Source: Pseudomonas sp. B33.4
Lineage (GTDB): Bacteria > Pseudomonadota > Gammaproteobacteria > Pseudomonadales > Pseudomonadaceae
Assembly: GCF_034555375.1 (NCBI RefSeq)
Contig: NZ_CP140706.1
Location: forward strand, 6,210,001-6,274,000
Direction of reading: 5' to 3'
Length of the DNA stretch: 64,000 nt
Part shown: one piece after another, positions 18,591 through 26,649 of the stretch
Position numbering within the stretch: position 1 is the first letter of the stretch
How the letters are laid out: each line of letters opens with the position of its first letter
Translations under genes and position numbers: made by a program
Notes under the pieces: model-generated
Told to the model about the DNA's origin: nothing
The model's input: the letters and a program-made list of their open reading frames with translations, nothing else
Database searches by the model: none

Positions 18591-19985
18591 TCAAACCGCG
18601 AAAATCTTGCCCGGGTTCATGATGCCGTTCGGGTCGAAAACCGCTTTTACCGCTTTCATGTACTCGATCTCAACCGGCGAGCGGCTGTAGGTCAAGTAAT
18701 CGCGTTTGGTCATGCCCACGCCGTGTTCGGCGGAAATCGAACCGTTGTACTTCTCGACGGTTTCGAACACCCACTTATTGACGGTCGCACACTTGGCGAA
18801 GAACTCGTCCTTGCTCAGGTTATCCGGCTTGAGAATGTTCAAGTGCAGGTTGCCGTCGCCGATGTGGCCGAACCAGACGATTTCGAAGTCCGGATAGTAT
18901 TCACCGACGATCGCGTCGATTTCCTGCAGAAATGCCGGCACTTTCGACACGGTGACCGAGATGTCGTTTTTGTACGGCGTCCAGTGCGAAATGGTTTCGG
19001 AGATGTACTCGCGCAGTTTCCACAGGTTCTGCAGTTGGGTTTCGCTCTGGCTCATCACGCCGTCCAGCACCCAGCCCTGCTCGACGCAATGCTCGAAGGT
19101 TTCCAGCGCACTGTTGGCCACTTCTTCGGTGGTCGCTTCGAATTCCAGCAACGCGTAGAAAGGGCAATCGGTTTCGAACGGCGCCGGAACGTCGCCACGG
19201 CCCATGACTTTCGCCAGGGCCTTGTCGGAGAAGAATTCGAACGCGGTCAGGTCGAGCTTGCCTTGGAAGGCATGCAGAACCGGCATGATCGAGTCGAAAT
19301 CGGCGGTGCCGAGGACCATCGCGGTAAGGTTTTTCGGTGCGCGATCAAGGCGCATGGTCGCTTCAACGACAAAGCCGAGGGTGCCTTCAGCGCCGATGAA
19401 CAGCTGACGCAGGTCGTAACCGGTGGCGTTCTTGATCAGGTCTTTGTTCAGTTCCAGCACATCACCTTTGCCGGTGACAACTTTCATACCGGCCACCCAG
19501 TTACGGGTCATGCCGTAGCGAATCACCTTGATCCCGCCGGCATTGGTGCCGATATTGCCGCCAATCTGGCTGGAACCTGCCGAGGCGAAGTCGACCGGGT
19601 AGTACAGACCTTTTTCTTCGGCGACGTTCTGCAAATGCTCGGTGACCACACCCGGCTGACAAACGGCGGTGCGGTCGGTGAGGTTCACGTCAAGAATCTG
19701 ATTCATGTAATCGAACGAGACGACCACTTCGCCATTCGCCGCCACCGCAGCAGCGGAAAGCCCGGTGCGTCCGCCCGATGGCACCAGCGCGACCTTGTGC
19801 GTGTTGGCCCAGCGGACCACGGCCTGCACCTGCTCGATGGTCTTGGGAAACACGATGGCGCTGGGCGCCGGGGCGAAGTGCTTGGTCCAATCCTTGCCGT
19901 ACGCATTCAGGGAGTCGGCGTCGGTCAGAACCTTGCCAGGCTCGACCAGGGTCTTCAGTTCATCAATCAGGGCAGGATTGGTCAT
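18591..19985 (-). CDS. FAD-linked D-2-hydroxyglutarate dehydrogenase
   Basis: Oxidises D-2-hydroxyglutarate to 2-oxoglutarate and passes electrons to an acceptor such as electron-transfer flavoprotein. The 464-residue protein is of the PCMH/FAD_binding_4 type: VPSGGRTGLSAAAV and GSSQIGGNIGTNAGGIKVIRYG bind FAD, and GAEGTLGFVVEATMRL follows. The C-terminal lactate-dehydrogenase-like domain has WFGHIGDGNLHLNI with metal-binding histidines and ends SAEHGVGMTKRD. ATG 19985 gives the usual length; in-frame starts further up are poorly supported. Divergent from serA, the arrangement reported for pseudomonad enzymes that clear the D-2-hydroxyglutarate made by SerA. D-lactate or glycolate oxidase-like function is the alternative. 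Confidence 0.85.
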   Translation of the reverse strand: MTNPALIDELKTLVEPGKVLTDADSLNAYGKDWTKHFAPAPSAIVFPKTIEQVQAVVRWANTHKVALVPSGGRTGLSAAAVAANGEVVVSFDYMNQILDVNLTDRTAVCQPGVVTEHLQNVAEEKGLYYPVDFASAGSSQIGGNIGTNAGGIKVIRYGMTRNWVAGMKVVTGKGDVLELNKDLIKNATGYDLRQLFIGAEGTLGFVVEATMRLDRAPKNLTAMVLGTADFDSIMPVLHAFQGKLDLTAFEFFSDKALAKVMGRGDVPAPFETDCPFYALLEFEATTEEVANSALETFEHCVEQGWVLDGVMSQSETQLQNLWKLREYISETISHWTPYKNDISVTVSKVPAFLQEIDAIVGEYYPDFEIVWFGHIGDGNLHLNILKPDNLSKDEFFAKCATVNKWVFETVEKYNGSISAEHGVGMTKRDYLTYSRSPVEIEYMKAVKAVFDPNGIMNPGKIFAV

Positions 19986-20061
19986 CGACAGAACTCTCGA
20001 ACAATTCATGGTCATCCTGAGAACGCTTCACGTCGCAGGAATGAGTGTTTAGCGGGGAGGC

Positions 20062-20073
20062 TATGCTAGCATA
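20062..20073. promoter_or_regulatory. Perfect 12-bp palindrome in the serA divergent promoter region
   Basis: TATGCTAGCATA, self-complementary, 77 bases upstream of the dehydrogenase ATG and 119 bases upstream of the serA ATG. It contains TATGCT on both strands, which could serve as overlapping -10 boxes or as an operator. No protein can be named. Confidence 0.4.
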
Positions 20074-20191
20074 TCGACCCCGCAGGACAGTGCCCAAGGC
20101 CAGATCTGCGGTAACGGCTTTCCTGCCGTTTGGGTCAGCTCCAGGCTGCGCCCCTCCCTGCCATTTTTCTCCGGGATACAGGTTTACGCAG

Positions 20192-21421
20192 ATGAGCAAG
20201 ACTTCTCTCGATAAGAGCAAGATCAAGTTCCTTCTTCTCGAAGGCGTCCACCAATCGGCTGTCGACGTCCTCAAGGCGGCGGGCTACACCAGCATCGAAT
20301 ACCTGACAGGTTCCTTGCCGGAAGCCCAGCTCAAGGAAAAGATCGCTGACGCTCACTTCATCGGCATTCGTTCGCGCACCCAACTGACCGAAGAGATCTT
20401 CGATCACGCGAAGAAGCTGGTTGCGGTCGGCTGTTTCTGCATCGGCACCAACCAGGTTGACCTGAGTGCTGCCCGCGAGCGCGGTATCGCCGTGTTCAAC
20501 GCGCCGTACTCCAACACCCGCTCCGTTGCCGAGCTGGTACTGGCCGAAGCGATCCTGCTGCTGCGCGGCATCCCGGAGAAAAACGCTTCCTGCCACCGTG
20601 GCGGCTGGATCAAATCCGCCGCCAACTCCTTCGAGATCCGTGGCAAGAAACTCGGCATCGTCGGCTACGGCTCGATCGGTACGCAGCTGTCGGTTCTGGC
20701 TGAAGGTCTGGGCATGCAGGTGTACTTCTATGACACCGTGACCAAGCTGCCGCTGGGCAACGCGACTCAAATCGGTAGCCTGACCGAGCTGCTGGGCATG
20801 TCCGACATCGTCACCCTGCACGTTCCGGAAACCGCTGCGACCCAGTGGATGATCGGCGAGAAGGAAATCCGCGCCATCAAGAAGGGCGGCATCCTGATCA
20901 ACGCGGCGCGTGGCACCGTGGTTGAACTGGACGCTCTGGCGGACGCGATCAAGGACAAGCACCTGATCGGCGCGGCCATCGACGTGTTCCCGGTGGAGCC
21001 ACGCTCCAACGACGAAGAGTTCGAAAGCCCGCTGCGTGGCCTCGACAACGTGATCCTGACCCCGCACATCGGTGGTTCGACCGCTGAAGCGCAAGCCAAC
21101 ATCGGTCTGGAAGTGGCAGAAAAACTGGTCAAGTACAGCGACAACGGTACTTCGGTATCGTCGGTGAACTTCCCGGAAGTGGCCCTGCCGGCTCACCCTG
21201 GCAAACACCGCCTGCTGCACATCCACGAGAACATCCCGGGTGTGATGAGCGAGATCAACAAGGTCTTCGCCGAAAACGGCATCAACATCTCCGGTCAGTT
21301 CCTGCAGACCAACGAAAAGGTTGGCTACGTGGTAATCGACGTCGACGCCGAGTACTCGGATCTGGCGCAAGAGAAGCTGCAGCACATCAACGGCACCATC
21401 CGTAGCCGGGTTCTTTTCTAA
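20192..21421 (+). CDS. serA: D-3-phosphoglycerate dehydrogenase
   Basis: First step of serine synthesis: 3-phosphoglycerate to 3-phosphohydroxypyruvate with NAD; many SerA proteins also reduce 2-oxoglutarate to D-2-hydroxyglutarate. The 409-residue protein has the NAD-binding loop GYGSIGTQLSVLAEGLGM near 160, the catalytic region INAARGTVVELDAL, and the downstream Glu and His in the segment leading to ILTPHIGGSTAEAQ. A C-terminal ACT domain (HRLLHIHENIPGVMSEINKVF) binds serine for feedback inhibition. ATG 20192 gives the family length and start MSKTSLDKSKIKFLLLEG. It ends in a strong terminator. Confidence 0.96.
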   Translation: MSKTSLDKSKIKFLLLEGVHQSAVDVLKAAGYTSIEYLTGSLPEAQLKEKIADAHFIGIRSRTQLTEEIFDHAKKLVAVGCFCIGTNQVDLSAARERGIAVFNAPYSNTRSVAELVLAEAILLLRGIPEKNASCHRGGWIKSAANSFEIRGKKLGIVGYGSIGTQLSVLAEGLGMQVYFYDTVTKLPLGNATQIGSLTELLGMSDIVTLHVPETAATQWMIGEKEIRAIKKGGILINAARGTVVELDALADAIKDKHLIGAAIDVFPVEPRSNDEEFESPLRGLDNVILTPHIGGSTAEAQANIGLEVAEKLVKYSDNGTSVSSVNFPEVALPAHPGKHRLLHIHENIPGVMSEINKVFAENGINISGQFLQTNEKVGYVVIDVDAEYSDLAQEKLQHINGTIRSRVLF

Positions 21422-21425
21422 GAAC

Positions 21426-21505
21426 AGCTACAAGCCTCAAGTAACAAGCGGCAAGTGATGTTCGCTTGTGCTTTTGCTTGAAGCTCGTAGCTTGCAACTC
21501 GCCGC
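21426..21505. repeat. Repeat family F, copy 1
   Basis: Inverted pair built of AGCTACAAGC.../...GCAAGCTACGAGCTTCAAGC-type arms, between the serA stop and its terminator. It is related to the segment at 42952-43033. Confidence 0.65.
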
Positions 21506-21510
21506 TGATA

Positions 21511-21545
21511 AAAAAGGGAGCCCCGAAAGGGCTCCCTTTTTTATT
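21511..21545. terminator. Bidirectional rho-independent terminator, serA / DUF4399
   Basis: Stem GGGAGCCC/GGGCTCCC flanked by A5 on the left and T6 on the right, so it can act on both strands. The T tract overlaps the stop codon of the DUF4399 gene. Confidence 0.92.
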
Positions 21546-21966
21546 CCACGTTGATGGTGATTTTCTTCGAGACGATTGGCGGGTCGAATGCCATGTGACC
21601 GCTGTCGCCAAGTTCCAGCTGCAAGGTGTGTTTGCCCGGGGCGAGCTTGATGTCAGCCTGGGTCTGCGCCTTGCCGAAGTGCATATGGTTGGCATCGGTA
21701 GGGACGACCGAACCGGCAGGAACAATTTCCTTGGCGTCGATCAGCAGGTGATGGTGACCGGTGTTCTTGGTGACATCACCGGCCGGCGCCAGTGCGACGT
21801 CCTTGGTACCGAACTTGACGGTGAAGGTCTGCGAAACAGTGGCCCCGTCTTCGGGAGAAACGATGAACACTTCGGCATCTTTGGGGGCCGGTGTCGCCGC
21901 ACTGGCCAGCACCGAAACGCCCATCAGCACACCCGCGAACGCTGCACGTGACATAAAGCTTTTCAT
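21541..21966 (-). CDS. DUF4399 domain-containing exported protein
   Basis: A 141-residue protein with a signal peptide (MKSFMSRAAFAGVLMGVSVLASAATPAP; likely cleavage after ASA or TPA). The mature domain holds EVFIVSPEDGATVSQTFTVKFG, NTGHHHLLIDAKEI and HMHFGKAQTQADIKLAPGKHTLQLELGDSGHMAFDPP, the hallmark of DUF4399. The conserved histidines (GHHHLLID, HMHFG) suggest metal binding in the periplasm, perhaps copper, but this is inference. Transcribed alone, divergent from a small binding-protein gene. Confidence 0.85.
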   Translation of the reverse strand: MKSFMSRAAFAGVLMGVSVLASAATPAPKDAEVFIVSPEDGATVSQTFTVKFGTKDVALAPAGDVTKNTGHHHLLIDAKEIVPAGSVVPTDANHMHFGKAQTQADIKLAPGKHTLQLELGDSGHMAFDPPIVSKKITINVE

Positions 21967-22101
21967 TTTCTTCTCCAGTTTTTCCGTAAAATCCGCACGG
22001 TCATGACAACTTCATGACCATTCGTTGTCGAAGGCACTCGACAACCATAGCAAAGCGAGCCTGAATCAGAGCGTCGCGATAATGATTTCAAAGGAGTGAC
22101 C

Positions 22102-22665
22102 ATGCGTTTTCTGCCTGGCCTGATCTGCCTGCTACCCCTTTTGAGCCCTTTGGCTCAAGCCGAACTGATTGATGACGTCAACGACCGTGGCGAGCTGCGC
22201 ATTGCCCTTGAGGCTAATACACCGCCCTTCAATTTCAAGGAAGGCGACACACTCACGGGGTTCGAGGTCGAGCTTGGGCAACTGCTGGCCAACGAGCTGG
22301 ATGTGCGCGCCGACTTCATCGTCACTGACGAGGCCGATCTGCTTCAGGGCGTTGAAAGCGGCAAGTACGACGTCGCGCTCAACCACATAGCACTGACACC
22401 CGAACTCAAGGATCGTTTCGACTTCAGCGAACCTTACGGAAAGGTCGATTCGCAGTTGCTGGCAAAGAAAGATGAGCAGCCACGGCCGATGGTGCTGGTG
22501 CAGGCGTTGACGGAAGAGAAGCCGAAAGCGGCGGAACCAGTGGACTTGGCGATTCCGTTTCAGAAGGGCAATCCGGCGTTTCAGGCCAGCCTGGAGAGTG
22601 CGATGCAGCGGATCAGGGCGGATGGGCGTTTGGCGGCGTTGACCGAGAAGTGGTTGAAGCCTTAG
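22102..22665 (+). CDS. Short periplasmic substrate-binding-like protein (lobe II mostly missing)
   Basis: The 187-residue protein has a signal peptide (MRFLPGLICLLPLLSPLAQA) and a good SBP_bac_3 first lobe: LRIALEANTPPFNFKEGDTLTGFEVELGQLLANEL, then KYDVALNHIALTPELKDRFDFSEPY. The usual second lobe of about 80-90 residues is absent; after a Pro/Glu-rich linker the sequence resumes at the C-terminal helix IPFQKGNPAFQASLESAMQRIRADGRLAALTEKWL. Typical family length is 240-260 residues. RBS AAGGAG lies six bases before ATG 22102. No permease or ATPase gene is adjacent. Ligand and role are unknown; the open frame is intact, so it may be a functional compact variant. Confidence 0.75.
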   Translation: MRFLPGLICLLPLLSPLAQAELIDDVNDRGELRIALEANTPPFNFKEGDTLTGFEVELGQLLANELDVRADFIVTDEADLLQGVESGKYDVALNHIALTPELKDRFDFSEPYGKVDSQLLAKKDEQPRPMVLVQALTEEKPKAAEPVDLAIPFQKGNPAFQASLESAMQRIRADGRLAALTEKWLKP

Positions 22666-22668
22666 AAG

Positions 22669-22845
22669 CCCCTCACCCTAACCCTCTCCCGGAGGGAGAG
22701 GGGACTGATTTGGGGTTGCTATAGAGATACGCCGACCTGAACCTACTTTGCCGAATCCATAATCGACAAGGTCTTTCAGGTCGATGGACAGCGCCAGACA
22801 CCTCGGTCGGCCCCCTCTCCCTCGGGGAGAGGGCTGGGGTGAGGG
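22669..22845. repeat. Composite repeat family E, copy 2
   Basis: Ends CCCCTCACCCTAACCCTCTCCC and GGGAGAGGGCTGGGGTGAGGG. The core holds one unit in inverted orientation relative to copy 3 (CGAATCCATAATCGAC at 22755-22770). It fills the gap between two convergent stops. Confidence 0.85.
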
Positions 22846-22858
22846 CAACAATTACGGA

Positions 22859-23344
22859 TCAATCCAAAGCAACCAGAGCCAGCGCCGCCTGCGGCAGTTC
22901 AAACTCACTGAAAACCTGCACACCATGGCGTTTGAGCAACGCAGCCGTCACCCCTTCGCCACTGACTTTGACACCACTGAACGTCCCGTCATACGTCAGC
23001 AGATTCCCGCAAGACGGACTGTTGGCCTTGAGCACCGCCACACGAATCCCGTGCTTCTGCACCAGCTCCAGCGCCTGCTGCGCGCCATCCAGAAACTGCG
23101 CACTGACATCCTCCCCCTCGGTGGTTATAACCGAGGCGACACCATCAAGCACTTCACCACCCTGCCCGCCCGGGATTTCCGCCGCTGCCCGTGGCGTTGG
23201 CAATCCTCCCGCGACCTCCGGACACAACGGCACCACACGCCCTTCGGCAATCCACTGCTCGAGCAAATCGAACGGCCCGCTCGCACCGCCGTCGTAGCGC
23301 ACGCGATGACCCAGCAGGCAACGACTGACCAGAATCCTTTCCAT
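22859..23344 (-). CDS. DUF523 domain-containing protein
   Basis: A 161-residue cytoplasmic protein beginning MERILVSRCLLGHRVRYDGG, the DUF523 signature. Cysteines follow in VVPLCPEVAGGLPTPR and in LKANSPSCGNLLTYDGTF, a pattern of conserved Cys residues that suggests a metal or cluster site. No activity is established for the family. ATG 23344 starts one base after the stop codon of the upstream dioxygenase gene, indicating translational coupling; longer in-frame starts would overlap that gene. Confidence 0.88.
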   Translation of the reverse strand: MERILVSRCLLGHRVRYDGGASGPFDLLEQWIAEGRVVPLCPEVAGGLPTPRAAAEIPGGQGGEVLDGVASVITTEGEDVSAQFLDGAQQALELVQKHGIRVAVLKANSPSCGNLLTYDGTFSGVKVSGEGVTAALLKRHGVQVFSEFELPQAALALVALD

Positions 23345-23345
23345 C

Positions 23346-23978
23346 TCAGAACGGCTCGTTGCCACGGCGGCGGAACCAGCCAGTCAGCGACAGGCGCTCG
23401 CGGCTCGCCGGCAGCACCTCATGCGGCACCTCGCCGGAAAGAAACACCACCAGACACCCGCCAGTAGGCTGCACGTCATGCACGCGCTCATCGTTCAGGT
23501 ACATGCGCAGCTGACCACCATCCTCCGGCAACCACGCGTCGTTGAGATAGACCACCACCGAGACCATGCGCTTGTCATCGTCGCGAAAACGGTCGACATG
23601 CTTGCGATAGAACGCGCCAGGCGGGTACAGGGCGAAATGGCATTCGAAGTCTTCAAGGCCGAGGAACAAGCCACGGTTGAGTGCCTCGCGCAGGCTCTCC
23701 ATCAAGTTCAGATAACGGTCGCTGGCCTCGGCCTGACCGGGGTCGATCCACTGGATGTGGTCGCCACGAATCCCCTCGCGAATCTCTGAAAACGGCCCAC
23801 GCCCCACCGCCGCCGGCGCCAGTTCACCTTCGGCCTCACGTTTGCGGCACTCGGCCGCCAGCTCGCGGGTCAAACCGGCGGGCAGGAATATGTTCTGCTG
23901 CGACCAGCCGTGTTCGGCCAGGTCATCGACAATGCGTAACAGCAGTGGGTGTTCAGAGGATATTTGCATGGCGCGCAT
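23346..23978 (-). CDS. 2-oxoglutarate/Fe(II)-dependent dioxygenase (prolyl 4-hydroxylase-like)
   Basis: A 210-residue double-stranded beta-helix oxygenase. The iron triad is visible: HVDRFRDDDKR gives the HxD pair (KHVDRF), and the distal His is in SGEVPHEVLPASRERLSLTGWFRR, whose arginine binds 2-oxoglutarate. FALYPPGAFYRKH and VSVVVYLNDAWLPEDGGQLRMY are typical of the P4Hc (SM00702-like) group. The substrate is unknown; bacterial relatives hydroxylate prolyl residues in proteins, including EF-Tu. Two in-frame ATGs (23978 and 23969) lack a strong ribosome site, so the start is uncertain by three codons. Cotranscribed with the DUF523 gene. Confidence 0.86.
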   Translation of the reverse strand: MRAMQISSEHPLLLRIVDDLAEHGWSQQNIFLPAGLTRELAAECRKREAEGELAPAAVGRGPFSEIREGIRGDHIQWIDPGQAEASDRYLNLMESLREALNRGLFLGLEDFECHFALYPPGAFYRKHVDRFRDDDKRMVSVVVYLNDAWLPEDGGQLRMYLNDERVHDVQPTGGCLVVFLSGEVPHEVLPASRERLSLTGWFRRRGNEPF

Positions 23979-24086
23979 AGTATGTCGGCGGCAAGAAATC
24001 CGACAGAGCCACGCGGCGGCTTGCTACGAATTCTCGACAAGTACCGGCACCGCACGGAGAATAGTCCGCTGCTGACAGGAGTCCCT

Positions 24087-24818
24087 ATGCGCCGTTTGCT
24101 TTTTTCACTGTTGATGTTCTGCGTGTTGCCCGCCTGGGCGGACGGCCACGATCAGTTGTACAAGGTCGCCGGCTGGCCAGATCAACGTGCGCATTTCAAC
24201 GATGCCCTGACGGCTGCACAGCAGCGTTATCAGAACAGTCTGCCGCCCGCTGTCTTTCAAGCGCTGGTCAACAACAGCAACCAGCGCTTTGCCCCGCAGG
24301 CCGTGGATCAACGTGCCGAAGCACAACTGCGGCAGAAGCTTGCCGATCCGAAACCGGCGCTGACCTTCTTTCAATCGCCGTTGGGCAAGAAAATCGTCGC
24401 GGCTGAGCTGCTCGCGACGCGTCGCGATCAATTGGCTAAAAATGCCAAGGGTTTGCCGAAGATGCAGGCCAGTGACAGCCGTCTGCTGATCATCGGCCAC
24501 CTCGCGCAAGCCTTGCCGGCCCGTGAAGCCGGCGCCGAAGTCAGCCTGGCGATTGCTGGTGTGGCGGCGGACAGCTTGAGTTCGATGATCCCCGGGCTGC
24601 TCGGTGGTGGTCAGGCGCAAGGCATGCTCAATGGTCAGCGCCAGCGCTTGATGGATCAGATCGGCGCGGACATGAACAACACGTTGCTTTACGTCTATCG
24701 CGATCTGTCGGATGAAGAGCTGGAGGAGTTTGCGACATTTGCCGAGTCGGCTGAGGGTAAGGCGTATTACCAGGCGGCGTTGGCGGCGATTCGCGCAGGG
24801 TTGGCTGTCGGGCAATGA
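24087..24818 (+). CDS. DUF2059 domain-containing exported protein
   Basis: A 243-residue protein with signal peptide MRRLLFSLLMFCVLPAWADG. It is mainly helical; the C-terminal DUF2059-like region reads LYVYRDLSDEELEEFATFAESAEGKAYYQAAL, the best-conserved part of the family. ATG 24087 is preceded by ACAGGAG at proper spacing; the open frame upstream of it is non-coding. No biochemical role is known. Divergent from the dioxygenase gene and single-gene in its transcription direction. Confidence 0.83.
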   Translation: MRRLLFSLLMFCVLPAWADGHDQLYKVAGWPDQRAHFNDALTAAQQRYQNSLPPAVFQALVNNSNQRFAPQAVDQRAEAQLRQKLADPKPALTFFQSPLGKKIVAAELLATRRDQLAKNAKGLPKMQASDSRLLIIGHLAQALPAREAGAEVSLAIAGVAADSLSSMIPGLLGGGQAQGMLNGQRQRLMDQIGADMNNTLLYVYRDLSDEELEEFATFAESAEGKAYYQAALAAIRAGLAVGQ

Positions 24819-24837
24819 TCTTCGTCGTCTCTTAGAC

Positions 24838-24906
24838 CGCTATCGCGAGCAGGCTCACTCCTACAGGGGTACGCATTCCAAATGTAGGAGCGAGCCTGCT
24901 CGCGAT
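24838..24906. repeat. REPIN, family B with one hybrid arm
   Basis: The left arm is family B, but the right arm reads GTAGGAGCGAGCCTGCTCGC, a mix of family B (GTAGG) and family D (GCGAGCC). Located at a convergent junction. Confidence 0.88.
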
Positions 24907-24922
24907 GGGGCCCTCACAGACG

Positions 24923-25870
24923 CTACAGATTCCGGCCCCTGATGCGCTTGCTCAAGAACTCGAAATACTCCTCACGCATCTCCGCCGTCTCATTCGCCAG
25001 ATGATGTCGCGCCTCGGCCAGCAGCAAGATCTGCGGTCGATCAAACTTCCATTTCAATACTTGCAAATTGTGCTGCCAGTCCACGGTCATGTCCGCCTGC
25101 CCCTGAATGATCAGCGGCCGTCGCGGACTTTTTTTCGCGTGCTCGACGCGGATGATCCAACGCGACAACGCCCCTACCCACTTCGTCGGCAAGCGTCGCG
25201 GCTGCAACGGATCGGCCTGCAGAAACGGCAGGAAATCCGGATCGTTGGAATTCTCGCTGAAGCGTCGCGCAACACCCCGGACGAACGGCCTGAGCAGGTA
25301 ATAGCTCAGCTGCGACCAGCCCCACGCTCGCGGCCGAACCAGTGGCGCCATCAAAATTACCTGACCTTGCGCCGGGCTGTTTTGCGCATGGTTGAGCAAA
25401 TGATCGACCACAATCGCCCCGCCGGTGCTCTGCCCGCACAAATGCCACGGCTGCGGCAGCGCGATCGACTGCGCCTCGGCGAACAACGCTTGCAGGACGT
25501 CCTGATATTCAGAGAAATCGCGAATGCTCGCGCGCGGCCCGCTCGACAGGCCATGGCCCGGCAAGTCACAGGCGATCACCGCAAAATCCTGGTCCAGCGC
25601 CCACTCGATCACATGCCGGTAGAGTCCGACGTGATCGTAGTAACCGTGCAGCAGAAACAGCGTCGCCTTGACCTTCTCCGGCCACCAGCAATGGCTGACC
25701 AGCTCATAGCCATCGACGTCGAAACGGCCCATGCCACGCCAGACATCGCGATGGGGAAAATCGGTTTGATAAAACTGCTGGTACGCCTTCGCCTCGTCCG
25801 ACAAAGGCTGCCACTCGGCCAAAGGCTTGAGACTGGCGCGGATTTGATCGGGGTCGAAAGTGGCAGGCAT
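24923..25870 (-). CDS. Alpha/beta hydrolase (serine aminopeptidase S33 / monoacylglycerol lipase-like)
   Basis: A 315-residue alpha/beta-hydrolase with oxyanion-hole motif LFLLHGYYDHVGLY, strand IACDLPGHGLSSGPR and nucleophile elbow LCGQSTGGAIVV (Ser148). The acid is probably in IIQGQADMTVDWQ and the histidine in EARHHLANETAEMR near the C terminus. This is the Hydrolase_4 group, which includes lysophospholipases and monoacylglycerol lipases. No signal peptide is seen, so it is probably cytoplasmic. The substrate cannot be read from sequence. Divergent from the DUF6436 gene. Confidence 0.86.
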   Translation of the reverse strand: MPATFDPDQIRASLKPLAEWQPLSDEAKAYQQFYQTDFPHRDVWRGMGRFDVDGYELVSHCWWPEKVKATLFLLHGYYDHVGLYRHVIEWALDQDFAVIACDLPGHGLSSGPRASIRDFSEYQDVLQALFAEAQSIALPQPWHLCGQSTGGAIVVDHLLNHAQNSPAQGQVILMAPLVRPRAWGWSQLSYYLLRPFVRGVARRFSENSNDPDFLPFLQADPLQPRRLPTKWVGALSRWIIRVEHAKKSPRRPLIIQGQADMTVDWQHNLQVLKWKFDRPQILLLAEARHHLANETAEMREEYFEFLSKRIRGRNL

Positions 25871-25968
25871 GCGGGAATTCCAAAACGGTAAACAGACTTT
25901 ATCGGCCTGCGATATTCATCTGTAGTGACAGACATGGCAAGCTAGCCCGCCTCTGAGGAACCAAATCC

Positions 25969-26547
25969 ATGCGTTCGCCCTACCGCACCGCACTGTTTGC
26001 CAGCCTGCTCGCGCTGATTTGCGCCGGGGTCCTGTGGGCGGCGTATGACTGGTTTCAGGGGCGTTATCTGCGTGCGTTCAGCGAACACACGGCAGTGTTT
26101 TCCGGTGATCCGCTGCGCCTGCCGGACAATCTCGCCGGCCCCGGCAAGATCCGCCTGGTGCATTTCTGGGACCCGGCCTGCCCGTGCAATGTCGGCAATC
26201 AACAGCACCTGACCGAGATGGTCGAGCAGTTTGGCGCCAAAGGCGTTGAATTCTTCGCCGTGCAAAAAACTGGCAGCCACGGCCAGTTACCCGCCCCCCT
26301 CAGCAGCCTGAAAACCATCACGATTTTGCCCGGCTCCGAACAAGTCCCCGCCAGCCCGGCCGTGGCGATCTGGGACCGCAGCGGCAAACTGGCCTACTTC
26401 GGCCCGTACAGCGAAGGCCTGACCTGTAACTCCAGCAACAGTTTTATCGAACCGATTTTGAATGCCCTGACGCAAGATCGCCCGGTCAATGCCACGCACA
26501 CCCTGGCGGTCGGTTGTTATTGCCCGTGGCCGGTGGAGACGCCGTAA
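25969..26547 (+). CDS. DUF6436 thioredoxin-like membrane-anchored protein
   Basis: A 192-residue protein with an N-terminal membrane anchor or signal sequence (TALFASLLALICAGVLWAAYDW), then a thioredoxin-like domain: IRLVHFWDPACPCNVGNQQHL has CPC where thioredoxins have CxxC. PASPAVAIWDRSGKLAYFGPYSEGLTCNSSNSFIEPIL includes the conserved cis-Pro-like segment. Near the C terminus is another Cys group (AVGCYCPWPVE). It likely acts in the periplasm on thiols or metals; that is inferred. Separated from the acylase gene by about 100 bases on the same strand. Confidence 0.8.
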   Translation: MRSPYRTALFASLLALICAGVLWAAYDWFQGRYLRAFSEHTAVFSGDPLRLPDNLAGPGKIRLVHFWDPACPCNVGNQQHLTEMVEQFGAKGVEFFAVQKTGSHGQLPAPLSSLKTITILPGSEQVPASPAVAIWDRSGKLAYFGPYSEGLTCNSSNSFIEPILNALTQDRPVNATHTLAVGCYCPWPVETP

Positions 26548-26649
26548 GGCATTCCGGACTTTTCAAGGACAGCGCTGCACGGGCCGGAGGGTCTGTGCTA
26601 ATTGTTTGCAGCCCGACGGGCGGCAATCCCGCATGCACAAGGAGTCACC

